The notes under the pieces: model-generated | Databases searched by the model: none | The model's input: only the letters and a program-made list of their open reading frames with translations | Told to the model about the DNA's origin: nothing | Shown here: piece by piece, positions 25,159 to 34,068 of the stretch | Numbering within the stretch: the stretch's first letter is position 1 | How the letters are laid out: the number at the start of each line of letters is the position of its first letter | Source: Salegentibacter_A chungangensis | Lineage (GTDB): Bacteria > Bacteroidota > Bacteroidia > Flavobacteriales > Flavobacteriaceae | NCBI RefSeq assembly: GCF_042678405.1 | Contig: NZ_JBHTLI010000001.1 | Location: forward strand, 1,984,001 to 2,048,000 | Reading direction: 5' to 3' | Length of the DNA stretch: 64,000 bases | Made by a program: the position numbers and the translations under genes

Positions 25159-26253
25159 ATCAACAATCCCAAATTTTCCAAAAGAAGAGGTTCAGATTTT
25201 TCAAAAACCCTTAGAAGCAGAGTTAATGCATATTTTAAGAATAACGATCTTAGTAAATATGCAAACAGAAGTATGTTCGCTAAGACGGTTGTAATGTTGA
25301 GTCTCTTTTGTATTCCACTAATAATCATTAACACCGGGATCGTTTCCAGTGTATGGTTGCTTTTTGGATTGTATATCCTAAGCGGTCTTGGAATGGCTGG
25401 AATTGGAATGGGAGTAATGCACGATGCCATTCACGGCTCATATTCAAAAAGCCGGAAAGTGAATCGCGTAATGAGTTATACCCTTAATCTTATAGGCGCT
25501 AATGCAACGGTTTGGAAAATACAGCATAATGTGCTGCATCACACCTATACCAATGTAGAAGAAGCCGATGACGATATAAACACTCCTTTCTTTTTAAGGT
25601 TTTCGCCCCACGCAAAGAGAAATAAATTACACAGATTTCAGCATTTGTATGTCTGGTTCTTTTACGGATTATCTACCATTTCCTGGGTTACTGCCAAGGA
25701 TTGGATCGGGATCATCAGATACCGTAAAATGGGGTTTCTGGAAAAGAAAAACGAATATAAAAAGGAACTGGCCAAACTGGCAGGATGGAAGTTGTTGTAT
25801 TATACCTACGCTTTGATCATCCCTATTATAGTGGTGCCTTTAGCGCCCTGGATCGTGATCCTGGCTTTTTTAAGTATGCTTTTTATTACAGGCGTTTTAA
25901 TCAGCCTTGTATTTCAGGTAGCTCACGTGATGCCGGGAACCGATTATCCTACACCGGATAAGGACGGATTAATTGAAGGGGACTGGGCAACACATCAGCT
26001 GGCAACCACGAGTAATTTTGCACCGAGGAACAGGTTTCTTACTTGGATCATTGGAGGCCTTAATTACCAGGTAGAACATCATTTGTTACCTAATGTTTGC
26101 CATATACATTATAGAAAAATAGCACATATTGTTGCAAAGACAGCAAAAGAATACGGTTTACCATACCATAGTAAAAAGAGTTTCCGTTCAGCAATAGCAG
26201 ATCACGTAAGAATGCTTCGCTGGCTGGGGAAAAAAGAGGTGGCAGTAAACTGA
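25159..26253 (+). CDS. Acyl-lipid/acyl-CoA fatty acid desaturase with a non-standard start
   Basis: It introduces double bonds into membrane fatty acids. Three His boxes are visible, HDAIHGS, HNVLHH and QVEHHLLPN, plus four membrane segments. From the ATG at 25273 the protein would be 326 residues. The same frame reads on upstream for 38 codons with clear family sequence (NNPKFSKRR, KTLRSRVNAYF), and it contains no ATG, GTG or TTG. The natural first codon would be ATC at 25159, giving 364 residues, the usual family length; a stop lies seven codons further upstream. I annotate 25159 on homology grounds. Either a rare AUC start is used or the N-terminus has been lost by an ATG to ATC change. 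Confidence 0.85.
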   Translation: MNNPKFSKRRGSDFSKTLRSRVNAYFKNNDLSKYANRSMFAKTVVMLSLFCIPLIIINTGIVSSVWLLFGLYILSGLGMAGIGMGVMHDAIHGSYSKSRKVNRVMSYTLNLIGANATVWKIQHNVLHHTYTNVEEADDDINTPFFLRFSPHAKRNKLHRFQHLYVWFFYGLSTISWVTAKDWIGIIRYRKMGFLEKKNEYKKELAKLAGWKLLYYTYALIIPIIVVPLAPWIVILAFLSMLFITGVLISLVFQVAHVMPGTDYPTPDKDGLIEGDWATHQLATTSNFAPRNRFLTWIIGGLNYQVEHHLLPNVCHIHYRKIAHIVAKTAKEYGLPYHSKKSFRSAIADHVRMLRWLGKKEVAVN

Positions 26254-26330
26254 AACAATACTGATTGATCACTATACAATCACTAAAAAATAATAGTAAC
26301 AAATAATATTAATATTTAATAATTAAAGTA

Positions 26331-26525
26331 ATGCAAGAAGGAACAGTTAAGTTTTTTAACAGCTCAAAAGGATTTGGTTTTATTAAACCAGCAGATGGAA
26401 ACGAAGATATCTTCGTACACCAGTCAGGTCTTATCGATGAAATTCGTGAAGACGACAAAGTACAGTTCGAGGTTAAGCCAGGACAAAAAGGAATGAACGC
26501 TGTAAACGTTGAAGTGATCGACTAA
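26331..26525 (+). CDS. CspA-family cold shock protein
   Basis: 64 residues, a single cold-shock domain with MQEGTVKFFNSSKGFGFIKP and EDIFVHQSGLIDEIREDDKVQFEV (RNP1 and RNP2). It acts as an RNA chaperone. It starts 78 bases after the desaturase stop with no terminator between, so it may be cotranscribed with it; an AT-rich gap could also hold its own promoter. It ends in a strong terminator. Confidence 0.95.
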   Translation: MQEGTVKFFNSSKGFGFIKPADGNEDIFVHQSGLIDEIREDDKVQFEVKPGQKGMNAVNVEVID

Positions 26526-26545
26526 GAATCACTTATTCCGAATTT

Positions 26546-26578
26546 AAAAAGCCACTCTGCCAAGAGTGGCTTTTTTTG
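26546..26578 (+). terminator. Terminator after the CspA-family gene
   Basis: GCCACTCT (26551-26558) pairs with AGAGTGGC (26563-26570), with an A-rich 5' side and seven T after it. Confidence 0.85.
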
Positions 26579-26690
26579 TTTTATATGGTAATACTAAAGC
26601 TGCTATAGAAATGATAGTAAAAAAATTAAGCTGATATGTGATTTTTTAGGAACTTCCTGCACTAATAAGTTGTAACATATTTAATAATTG

Positions 26691-27176
26691 ATGCCGGCCA
26701 ACCAAGAATTTACTGAAGCCATTAAAGAGAATGAAGGGATCATTTACAAGGTCACCTTTATGTACACCGATAACCTTGAAGACAGAAAAGACCTTTACCA
26801 GGAGATTGTTTACCAGCTCTGGAAATCTTTTGATACGTTCAAAGGGAATTCAAAATTATCCACCTGGATCTACAGGGTAGCTTTGAATACTTCGGTTACT
26901 TATCTTGATAAAAGGAAGAAGAGGGGACAGCAGGTGCCAATTAACAGCGAACTTCTGAACAGATTGGAAACATCTGAGAAAGCTTCAGATGAAAAGCTGA
27001 AATTGCTCTATGAACATATAAAAAGACTAAATGATATTGAAAAAGCCATAATTCTGTTATACCTGGAAGGAAAGAACTACGAAGAGATCGCCGGGATCAC
27101 TGGTTTTTCGAAAACCAATGTGGGTACACGCTTAAACAGAATTAAAGAAAAACTAAGACAACAAGTAAAAGCCTGA
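26691..27176 (+). CDS. ECF-type RNA polymerase sigma factor
   Basis: 161 residues from the ATG at 26691; a TTG one codon upstream is also in frame. Sigma-70 region 2 is seen as DLYQEIVYQLWKSFDTFKGNSKLSTWIYRVALNTS, and region 4 as EKAIILLYLEGKNYEEIAGITGFSKTNVGTRLNRIKEKL. It directs RNA polymerase to a small regulon. Three bases after it begins a four-helix membrane protein that sits where an anti-sigma factor would be. Confidence 0.9.
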   Translation: MPANQEFTEAIKENEGIIYKVTFMYTDNLEDRKDLYQEIVYQLWKSFDTFKGNSKLSTWIYRVALNTSVTYLDKRKKRGQQVPINSELLNRLETSEKASDEKLKLLYEHIKRLNDIEKAIILLYLEGKNYEEIAGITGFSKTNVGTRLNRIKEKLRQQVKA

Positions 27177-27179
27177 ATT

Positions 27180-27779
27180 ATGGAAATTGAAGAAATGAAA
27201 GGTCTCTGGAGTGAGATGTCTGAAGAACTGGAACAACAAAAAATTTTAACCAATAAACTTATAGAAGAAATGACACAGCAAAGAATTCAAAGAAAACTGG
27301 GGGGGATCTCTATCCCTGAGAGTATAGGAGCAGGAATTTGTTTTTTGGCCGGTATCCTCATCCTTTTTAATTTTAATGAATTTGATACCTGGTATCTAAG
27401 GTTATGCGGAGCACTGTCCTTAATCCTTCTTATCGGGCTTCCCGCAGCTTCTTTAAGAAGCATCTATAAAATGAAGAACGTGGATTTCATAAATAACACC
27501 TATAAAGAGAGTTTACTTAGATTCCTGAAGGCAAAACAGCACTTTTTTACGATACAGCGCTTTGCGGTAGTGGCAGCTTTTGGCTTTATGCTCATCAGTC
27601 TGCCTGTTGCATCTAAACTAATTAAAGGGAAGGACCTGTTTTTAGAACCGACGGCCTGGTATTGGTATATTCCGGTAATGGGTATTTTCCTGTTTCTCTT
27701 TACCAGATGGGTATTGAATGCTTATAAAAACATCACCACTTCAGCTGAAGAAATGTTTAAAGAGCTGGACAAATCCTGA
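27180..27779 (+). CDS. Membrane protein in the anti-sigma position
   Basis: 199 residues. A charged cytosolic N-terminus (MEIEEMKGLWSEMSEELEQQ) of about 45 residues is followed by four membrane segments at about 46-62, 72-92, 120-138 and 153-173. The family is not recognised. Cotranscription with the ECF sigma factor (gap of three bases) and a cytosolic helical N-terminus make a sigma-binding role plausible, but I see no ZAS zinc motif (HxxxCxxC). Terminator at 27806-27838. Confidence 0.7.
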   Translation: MEIEEMKGLWSEMSEELEQQKILTNKLIEEMTQQRIQRKLGGISIPESIGAGICFLAGILILFNFNEFDTWYLRLCGALSLILLIGLPAASLRSIYKMKNVDFINNTYKESLLRFLKAKQHFFTIQRFAVVAAFGFMLISLPVASKLIKGKDLFLEPTAWYWYIPVMGIFLFLFTRWVLNAYKNITTSAEEMFKELDKS

Positions 27780-27805
27780 TGCAAATTAAACACAAATTTT
27801 TAAGA

Positions 27806-27838
27806 AAGGAACAAGGTCAAATCTTGTTCCTTTTTTTA
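27806..27838 (+). terminator. Terminator of the sigma factor operon
   Basis: AAGGAACAAG (27806-27815) pairs with CTTGTTCCTT (27823-27832), followed by T7. Confidence 0.85.
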
Positions 27839-27999
27839 TTGATTAGCTCGAAAATTAAAATGATGCATGCTTGCTGGTTAATACCGGAGTCCTTGCTTAA
27901 TTAATTAACATAAATTGATTTATATCATTATTTATCAAGGGGTTGTATTATAATTTAGACTTGCTCCTTTCACTAAGTCTAACTGCTAAAACTCTAATT

Positions 28000-30051
28000 A
28001 TGATACGAAAACTATTCTCTTTTAGCCTGTTCCTTATTTTAATCTCCCCATCAATGACAAGCCTGTTCGCACAGGAATATGAAACTTACGAGGAACATAA
28101 TTTACTTGACCCGCTATCACAAACTAAATTTGTAAATGAATTGCCGATACCTGAGGTATTACAGCCCACTTCAGGTGAGACTTACTACGAGGTTCCCATT
28201 ACCCAGTTTGAACAGCATCTTGGACTGTTTGATGAATCAGGAAAAGCTTTAATGACCACTGTTTGGGGCTATAATGGATCTTATCCCGGACCTACCATAG
28301 AAGCTTATAAAGATGTTCCAATCACTGTAAGGTGGGAGAATAATTTGACCGATAAAGATGGATTTCCTTTAATACATTTGTTCTCTATAGACCCAACATT
28401 ACATAGGGCAGACCCAGATAAAGGTATACCAGTTGTAACCCATTTGCACGGAGGGCATACCGAAGTTGCCAGTGATGGACATCCGCAAGCCTGGTATACT
28501 CCCTATTTTGAAGAGAAAGGGGAACATTTTGTAAAAGAAAATTATGAATATGCCAACGACCAGGAGGCTACCACTTTATGGTATCACGATCACGCATTAG
28601 GAGTTACCCGGCTAAATGTATATGCAGGGCTTGCAGGATTTTATTTGTTGAGAGATGCCTGGGAAAGCAGTCTCAACCTGCCTTCAGGTGAGTATGAGGT
28701 TCCTTTGGTTATACAGGACAGGTTGTTTTTAGAAAATGGAGACCTGTTTTATCCTTCCGGAATTGATGAACTTGAAGACCCACTGGAAAAGCCATTACCA
28801 TCAGATGTCACTGTTTTACCCGAAATGTTCGGGAATATTATACTGGTAAACGGAAAAGCCTGGCCTTATCTTGAAGTAGAACCAAGAAAATACAGGTTGA
28901 GATTATTAAATGGTTCGGATTCCCGGTTTTACGAACTCTTTTTGCCGGGCATTAACTTTTATCAGATTGGATCAGATGGCGGTTTGCTTAACAGCCCTGT
29001 CAGGCAAAACAGACTGACCATAGGCCCAGGGGAAAGGCTTGATGTTATTGTAGATTTTTCAGACCCTCAAGTTTCAGGACAAACCCTGATAATGAAGAAT
29101 ACGGCAAGATCTCCATATCCTTTTGGAGATACTCCAAAAGCTAATACAACCGGACAAATTATGGCTTTTAAAGTAACTAAAGCTCTTGCTGGTCCAGACA
29201 CGAGCGTGATCCCCCTGAACTTAAGACCTTCGCCGATTAATGATCTGGGGGAAAGCACAGAGACAAGGAAACTGGTTTTATTTGAAGGCACAGATGAATA
29301 TGGACGTTTAAAACCGATGTTGGGAACTGCACAAGATGGACCTCTGGAATATATGGATGAAATAACGGAAAACCCTATGCTTAACGCGGTTGAAGAGTGG
29401 GAGATCTATAATACAACTGCAGATGCCCATCCTATTCATCTTCACCTTGTCCATTTTCAGGTTATAAATACCCAGAAATTCAATGTAAAGCAATATGTAC
29501 CAAAAGATGAGAATTCTATTCAGTTGTTAGGTCAGCCTAAGCCTCCTTCTCCTGAAAATGCAGGATGGAAGGATACCTTTATTGTCTACCCGGGGGAAGT
29601 GGCCAGGGTGAAGGCAAAATTTGATAAAGAAGGATTCTATGTCTGGCATTGCCATATTCTTTCTCACGAAGACTACGAGATGATGCGTCCTTTTTATGTA
29701 GGTGAAATGCCCTTGGAATTGGTAAACAAGGATTTATCCAGTGAAACTGATTTAAGTCTCACAACCAAAGAAGAGAGCTTTTCAGAATTATACAGTTCCC
29801 TGAAAATTGCTCCTAACCCTATGGGGGACTATACCCGGATACAATTCAGTGTTGAAGACAATACCGAAGCGGTACTTAGGATTTACGATTTTATGGGTAG
29901 AGTAGTGGCTACACCATTTACCGGAAAGGTAAGGGCAGGAGAGATCTACCAGGTTTTATTCAAACGGGAAAGCCTGGCAGGAAATATTTATATCTGTAAA
30001 ATCGAAACAGCAAATGGGAATTCTGTTGAAAAAATGATCATCGCAGACTAA
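28000..30051 (+). CDS. Multicopper oxidase with T9SS sorting tail
   Basis: 683 residues from the ATG at 28000, which opens a signal peptide ending SLFAQ. It has the four copper motifs: HLHGGH (near 148), WYHDHALGV (near 193), HPIHLHLVHF (near 476) and WHCHILSHEDYEMM (near 549). Their order and spacing resemble CotA/bilirubin-oxidase-type laccases, with Met as the probable type 1 axial ligand. From about residue 602 a type IX secretion sorting domain follows (LKIAPNPMGDYTRIQF ... IYDFMGRVV ... MIIAD), so the enzyme is exported and probably surface-anchored. The substrate is unknown; candidates are Cu(I), Mn(II) or phenolics. Confidence 0.92.
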   Translation: MIRKLFSFSLFLILISPSMTSLFAQEYETYEEHNLLDPLSQTKFVNELPIPEVLQPTSGETYYEVPITQFEQHLGLFDESGKALMTTVWGYNGSYPGPTIEAYKDVPITVRWENNLTDKDGFPLIHLFSIDPTLHRADPDKGIPVVTHLHGGHTEVASDGHPQAWYTPYFEEKGEHFVKENYEYANDQEATTLWYHDHALGVTRLNVYAGLAGFYLLRDAWESSLNLPSGEYEVPLVIQDRLFLENGDLFYPSGIDELEDPLEKPLPSDVTVLPEMFGNIILVNGKAWPYLEVEPRKYRLRLLNGSDSRFYELFLPGINFYQIGSDGGLLNSPVRQNRLTIGPGERLDVIVDFSDPQVSGQTLIMKNTARSPYPFGDTPKANTTGQIMAFKVTKALAGPDTSVIPLNLRPSPINDLGESTETRKLVLFEGTDEYGRLKPMLGTAQDGPLEYMDEITENPMLNAVEEWEIYNTTADAHPIHLHLVHFQVINTQKFNVKQYVPKDENSIQLLGQPKPPSPENAGWKDTFIVYPGEVARVKAKFDKEGFYVWHCHILSHEDYEMMRPFYVGEMPLELVNKDLSSETDLSLTTKEESFSELYSSLKIAPNPMGDYTRIQFSVEDNTEAVLRIYDFMGRVVATPFTGKVRAGEIYQVLFKRESLAGNIYICKIETANGNSVEKMIIAD

Positions 30052-30076
30052 GAAAATATCTGAGCAGGATTAAGGT

Positions 30077-30114
30077 AAACACGGTTAAGCTGCAAACAGC
30101 TGACCGTGTTTTTT
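30077..30114 (+). terminator. Terminator of the multicopper oxidase gene
   Basis: AACACGGT and GCTG (30078-30092) pair with CAGC and ACCGTGTT (30097-30110), followed by a T run. Confidence 0.8.
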
Positions 30115-30280
30115 ATTGAAAGCATTTTGTTGAATGATTTGTGCTATTATTGAGAACAAAATTGGTATCCCGCATTCTTTCTTTGATATAATTTTATGCT
30201 CAGGATGCTGGTATAGTAAGGCGACTTATTGTATGGCATTGGTGAAATAGAACGGAATATTAACCAAAAATCCAATGATT

Positions 30281-30781
30281 ATGAAAACTCTAGTATTAGG
30301 TATTTTATTATTAGGCCTTAGCAGTCTGGGCTATGCGCAAAGACTGGATGTAGAGCGTGTGATGCTTGAAGATGTAAAGGTTTCAACCTTAAATTCAGAC
30401 TATTTACATGCCATACAGGATGACAAAACACCACTTAACTTGATTGGTGTTCAGAGGCTTATTGCTTCCTACGATATTAACGATGCTTCATTTTATGATC
30501 CTGAAAATGACAGGTACGAGGTGTACTTTAAGACCGAGAACGGAAACAGTACTGTTTATTATGACGGAAAAGGAAAGATCTTAAAGTCTCACGAATATTA
30601 CAAAGATGTAAAAGTCCCTATTGAGATCTGGAAACAAATCTATAAGGATAATGAAGGCTGGTCGATGATTAAAAATAAATATTCTTCAACCTATTCTGAT
30701 TCTGAACTAAGAAACAGAAAGTATAAGGTCTTCTTAAGCGATGGTGTTGAGACCAAAAAGGTGGTTCTGAATATCAATTAA
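30281..30781 (+). CDS. Small secreted hypothetical protein
   Basis: 166 residues from the ATG at 30281 (an ATG two codons upstream is equally possible). The signal peptide MKTLVLGILLLGLSSLGYAQ is followed by a beta-rich body with NDRYEVYFKTENGNSTVYYDGKGKILKSHEYYKDVKVP. This resembles the PepSY-like/DUF2874 fold, in which a strand-helix unit reads out YYD-x-G. The assignment is weak. Single gene ended by a terminator. Confidence 0.65.
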   Translation: MKTLVLGILLLGLSSLGYAQRLDVERVMLEDVKVSTLNSDYLHAIQDDKTPLNLIGVQRLIASYDINDASFYDPENDRYEVYFKTENGNSTVYYDGKGKILKSHEYYKDVKVPIEIWKQIYKDNEGWSMIKNKYSSTYSDSELRNRKYKVFLSDGVETKKVVLNIN

Positions 30782-30814
30782 ACGAATAATTCGAAAACTT
30801 GAGATTAAAAAATG

Positions 30815-30845
30815 AAAACGCAGCTAAAAGTGCTGCGTTTTTTAT
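30815..30845 (+). terminator. Terminator after the secreted hypothetical gene
   Basis: AACGCAGC (30817-30824) pairs with GCTGCGTT (30832-30839), followed by a T run. Confidence 0.85.
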
Positions 30846-31055
30846 ATCTCTAAAATGCAGGAGATGACCATCGTCATAAAACCCCGAAAAAAACCTCAAT
30901 TTTCTCTCTGCAGGATTATAATCAATAGCCATTTAGAGGCATAATTGCTATCTTTAATAGGCCTAAGGATAGTGATTTCTATATTCAGATCCTTCGAATT
31001 GAAATCTGATTTTGCCTTGGTTTAAAATATACAATTCTAATCAATATCCGAACCG

Positions 31056-33158
31056 ATGAAAATTTATGATGACAAGCACATTAAGAATGTAGTCTTTGTG
31101 GGGGCGCATAATAGTGGAAAGACTACTCTTGCCGAAACTATGGTTTATGAAGCGGGACTTATAAACAGACGCGGATCTGTCGAGAATAAAAATACGGTCT
31201 CAGATTACCACCAAATTGAACATGAAAAAGGGAATTCGGTTTTTGCAACCCCATTACACACTGAATGGCGTAACTATAAGATCAATATCATAGACACTCC
31301 CGGGCTGGATGACTTTATCGGTGAAATCATTTCTTCTATTCGGGTTGCAGATACTATTGTTACGGTCCTCAATGCCCAACACGGAGTTGAAGTGGGAACA
31401 GAGATCATTTGGAGCTATATAGATAAGTTCCATAAGCCTGGACTTTTCGTGATCAATCAAATAGATCATCCGGCAGCTAATTTTGAGGAAAGCTTTAAAA
31501 GTATTAAGGGCCTTGTGGGGAATAATGCCGTCAAGATCCAGTATCCGTTAATTATGGATGGTGCTCAGTGTATTATAGATGTGCTGAAGATGAAAATGTA
31601 TAAATTTTCAGCAGAAGGATGGAAGCCACAGAAATTGGAGATCCCCGAAGATCAAAAGGAATTAGCAATTCAGCTACATAATGAACTGGTAGAAAAAGCG
31701 GCAGAAAATGATGAAGAATTAATGGAATTGTTTTTTGAAAAAGGCAGCCTTAATGAAGACGAAATGCGTAAAGGCATAAAAGCCGGAATGCTAAATCACG
31801 ACCTGTTCCCGGTCTTTTGTGTATCGGCTTTAAATGATATGGGTAGCGGCCGGCTGATGGGCTTTATAGATAATGTAGCTCCGGCAGCTGCAGACCTGGT
31901 TCCGGAGCAAAGTCTTAACGGAAAGGAAATTCCTCAGAAAACAGATGCACCTACTGCCTTGTTCGTGTTCAAAACCGTGCATCAGCCAAACTTAGGGCAG
32001 ATCACCTTCTTTAAGGTTAAAAGCGGAGAAGTAAAACTAAATGATAAGCTCGAGAATACCAGAACCGGAGAAACTGAAGTTCTGAACCAGTTATTTATAA
32101 TGGACGGGAATGACAGAAAACCGGTCTCTAAACTAAGTTTTGGGGATATTGGCTCCACTTTGAAACTCAAACATACAGAGACAAATGACAGCTTATGTAG
32201 CCCCGGTAGCGATATAAGCATAAAACCCATAAACTATCCGGAACCCAGGATGAGGAAAGCGGTAAGTGCCGTAAATACTAAAGATGAAGAGAAGCTTAAT
32301 GAAGCTCTCAAAAAGATTCATAGCCAGGATCCAACTGTCGTGGTCTCTTTCTCTAATGAAGCCAGGCAAATGATACTGGCCTGTCAGGGGGAATTACATT
32401 TGGCTATTATTGACTGGACATTGAGGAACATATATGATGTGGAGGCAAATTTTGAACAACCCAGGATTTCTTTCAGGGAAACTATTCAACGTTCTTCTAC
32501 AGCCAATTACAGGCATAAAAAACAATCCGGAGGCTCAGGCCAGTTTGCCCAGGTGCATATGAAAATAGAGCCTTGGTTTGAAGGAATAGAAGAGCCTCAG
32601 GGGTATAATATCAGGGGGAAAGATGAAATAGACCTCGCTTGGGGTGGCAAACTGGTGTTTTATAATTGCATTGTTGGCGGTGCTATAGATGCACGATATC
32701 TTCCGTCTGTTATGAAAGGTATCCTGGAAGTTATGGAAAACGGTCCTTTGACCGGTTCTTATATAAGGGATGTAAGAGTTATGGTCTATGACGGAAAAAT
32801 GCATTCGGTAGACTCTAATGATATTTCATTTAAGATCGCCGGAGCTCACGCTTTCAAAGAAGCTTTTCTTAACGCAAACCCAAAACTACTGGAACCTGCA
32901 ATGGAATTAACCGTAAAGGTACCTGAAGAAATGGTTGGAAATGTTATGACAGACCTGCAAGCCAGAAGAGCAATCATCCAGGGAATTGATTCCAAAGAAA
33001 ATTTCCAGATCTTAAAATGTATAGTCCCCGAAAAAGAATTGTTTGGTTTTTCGACAGATCTGAGATCCTTAACCAAAGGTCGTGCAACTTTTAAGGCAAA
33101 ATTCTCAGATTACCAGCCGGTTCCTAATAATATTCAAAAAGAAATGGTCGGTAACTAA
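31056..33158 (+). CDS. EF-G paralogue (EF-G2 type) lacking the catalytic histidine
   Basis: 700 residues with the full EF-G domain set. P-loop GAHNSGKTT (16-24), switch I EHEKGNSV (55-62; canonical ERGITI), G3 DTPGLDDF (80-87) and G4 NQID (134-137; canonical NKxD). The catalytic His that normally follows DTPG is Leu84. Domain IV and V signatures (FKEAFLNANPKLLEPAMELTVKVPEE, MTDLQARRAIIQGI) are present. Bacteroides EF-G2 is a reported paralogue that supports elongation without GTPase activity, so this copy may act likewise; that is inference. Single gene, far from ribosomal protein operons. Confidence 0.88.
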   Translation: MKIYDDKHIKNVVFVGAHNSGKTTLAETMVYEAGLINRRGSVENKNTVSDYHQIEHEKGNSVFATPLHTEWRNYKINIIDTPGLDDFIGEIISSIRVADTIVTVLNAQHGVEVGTEIIWSYIDKFHKPGLFVINQIDHPAANFEESFKSIKGLVGNNAVKIQYPLIMDGAQCIIDVLKMKMYKFSAEGWKPQKLEIPEDQKELAIQLHNELVEKAAENDEELMELFFEKGSLNEDEMRKGIKAGMLNHDLFPVFCVSALNDMGSGRLMGFIDNVAPAAADLVPEQSLNGKEIPQKTDAPTALFVFKTVHQPNLGQITFFKVKSGEVKLNDKLENTRTGETEVLNQLFIMDGNDRKPVSKLSFGDIGSTLKLKHTETNDSLCSPGSDISIKPINYPEPRMRKAVSAVNTKDEEKLNEALKKIHSQDPTVVVSFSNEARQMILACQGELHLAIIDWTLRNIYDVEANFEQPRISFRETIQRSSTANYRHKKQSGGSGQFAQVHMKIEPWFEGIEEPQGYNIRGKDEIDLAWGGKLVFYNCIVGGAIDARYLPSVMKGILEVMENGPLTGSYIRDVRVMVYDGKMHSVDSNDISFKIAGAHAFKEAFLNANPKLLEPAMELTVKVPEEMVGNVMTDLQARRAIIQGIDSKENFQILKCIVPEKELFGFSTDLRSLTKGRATFKAKFSDYQPVPNNIQKEMVGN

Positions 33159-33313
33159 TAAAAGATTAATCACTCAGAAACAGGACATCATTGATCAAAT
33201 ATTGATTCCCTGTTTAAGCTCTAATCCGTGAGAATAGCGTAATTTATATTTCCTTGGATATTTGTCGGAATATATCGAGAGTTTAGATCTTAGTAGAAAC
33301 AATGTCTTTTGAA

Positions 33314-33345
<32 letters not shown>

Positions 33346-33389
33346 CTAAGCTACCTAGACCGGTGCTTTTGAATGCGCGTTTTAAATTA

Positions 33390-33923
33390 TTAATGCTTCC
33401 CCTTCTGCTGTTTATTTTCCTCATCAGCGGTCAGCTCTTTCAGTTTACCCTGGTAAGATATCGCGCTTCGTTGTGAACTGGTTACCGAAGTTACAGTATT
33501 GCCATTAGAAAAAACTGTTATTTGGAAATCCAGGTTTTCGGTTCCTTTTTCAATTTCAAACTCCAGGACCATTTTATTCTTATCCTCATATCTGTCAATT
33601 TGAAAATTTCTTGCTTTACCTTCATATTTAATTCCGCCCTCATCGCCATAGTTGCTCACGGTGTGCCTTACTCCAAAATAAGGCAGGAAAATATCCACGC
33701 TGTCTTTCCTGAACCGTAGATAATTGGGGTTGCTGAAAAGATCTACCCTGTCTCCTCCCAGTGGCGAAGCCCATTGGTTTTCAATTTCATAGCGGTTATG
33801 TTCAATAACTTCCTCTAATTCACTATAACTTGTTATATCAGATTCCCCGGTGGTTTTAACGGTACCGCAAGATGTAATTATTAATATACCGGCAAGTATT
33901 ATTGTTAACGAAAGACTTCTCAT
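33390..33923 (-). CDS. DUF4251 lipoprotein
   Basis: 177 residues with a lipobox LIITSC (Cys19). The conserved stretch WASPLGGDRVDLFSNPNYLRFRKDSVDIFLPYFG and the later ISYQGKLK match DUF4251, a Bacteroidota envelope family of unknown function. Single gene on the minus strand between plus-strand neighbours. The tail is rich in Lys and Gln. Confidence 0.78.
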   Translation of the reverse strand: MRSLSLTIILAGILIITSCGTVKTTGESDITSYSELEEVIEHNRYEIENQWASPLGGDRVDLFSNPNYLRFRKDSVDIFLPYFGVRHTVSNYGDEGGIKYEGKARNFQIDRYEDKNKMVLEFEIEKGTENLDFQITVFSNGNTVTSVTSSQRSAISYQGKLKELTADEENKQQKGKH

Positions 33924-34017
33924 CTCGTAGATTTTAGTTAAACTGAAGTATCTTTTAGCTTAATCTACGACATTTTATGAGTCTGGAGTATTAAAATAAT
34001 TCTAAATCCTGTATAGT

Positions 34018-34051
34018 TTTGGGGCTGTTATACCTAATTATTGTACTTTTC
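34018..34051 (+). promoter_or_regulatory. Promoter candidate for the CDF transporter gene
   Basis: -33 TTTG (34018-34021), a 22-base spacer and -7 TACTTTTC (34044-34051; one mismatch), about 18 bases before the ATG. Confidence 0.4.
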
Positions 34052-34068
34052 GATATAAAATATAATTT

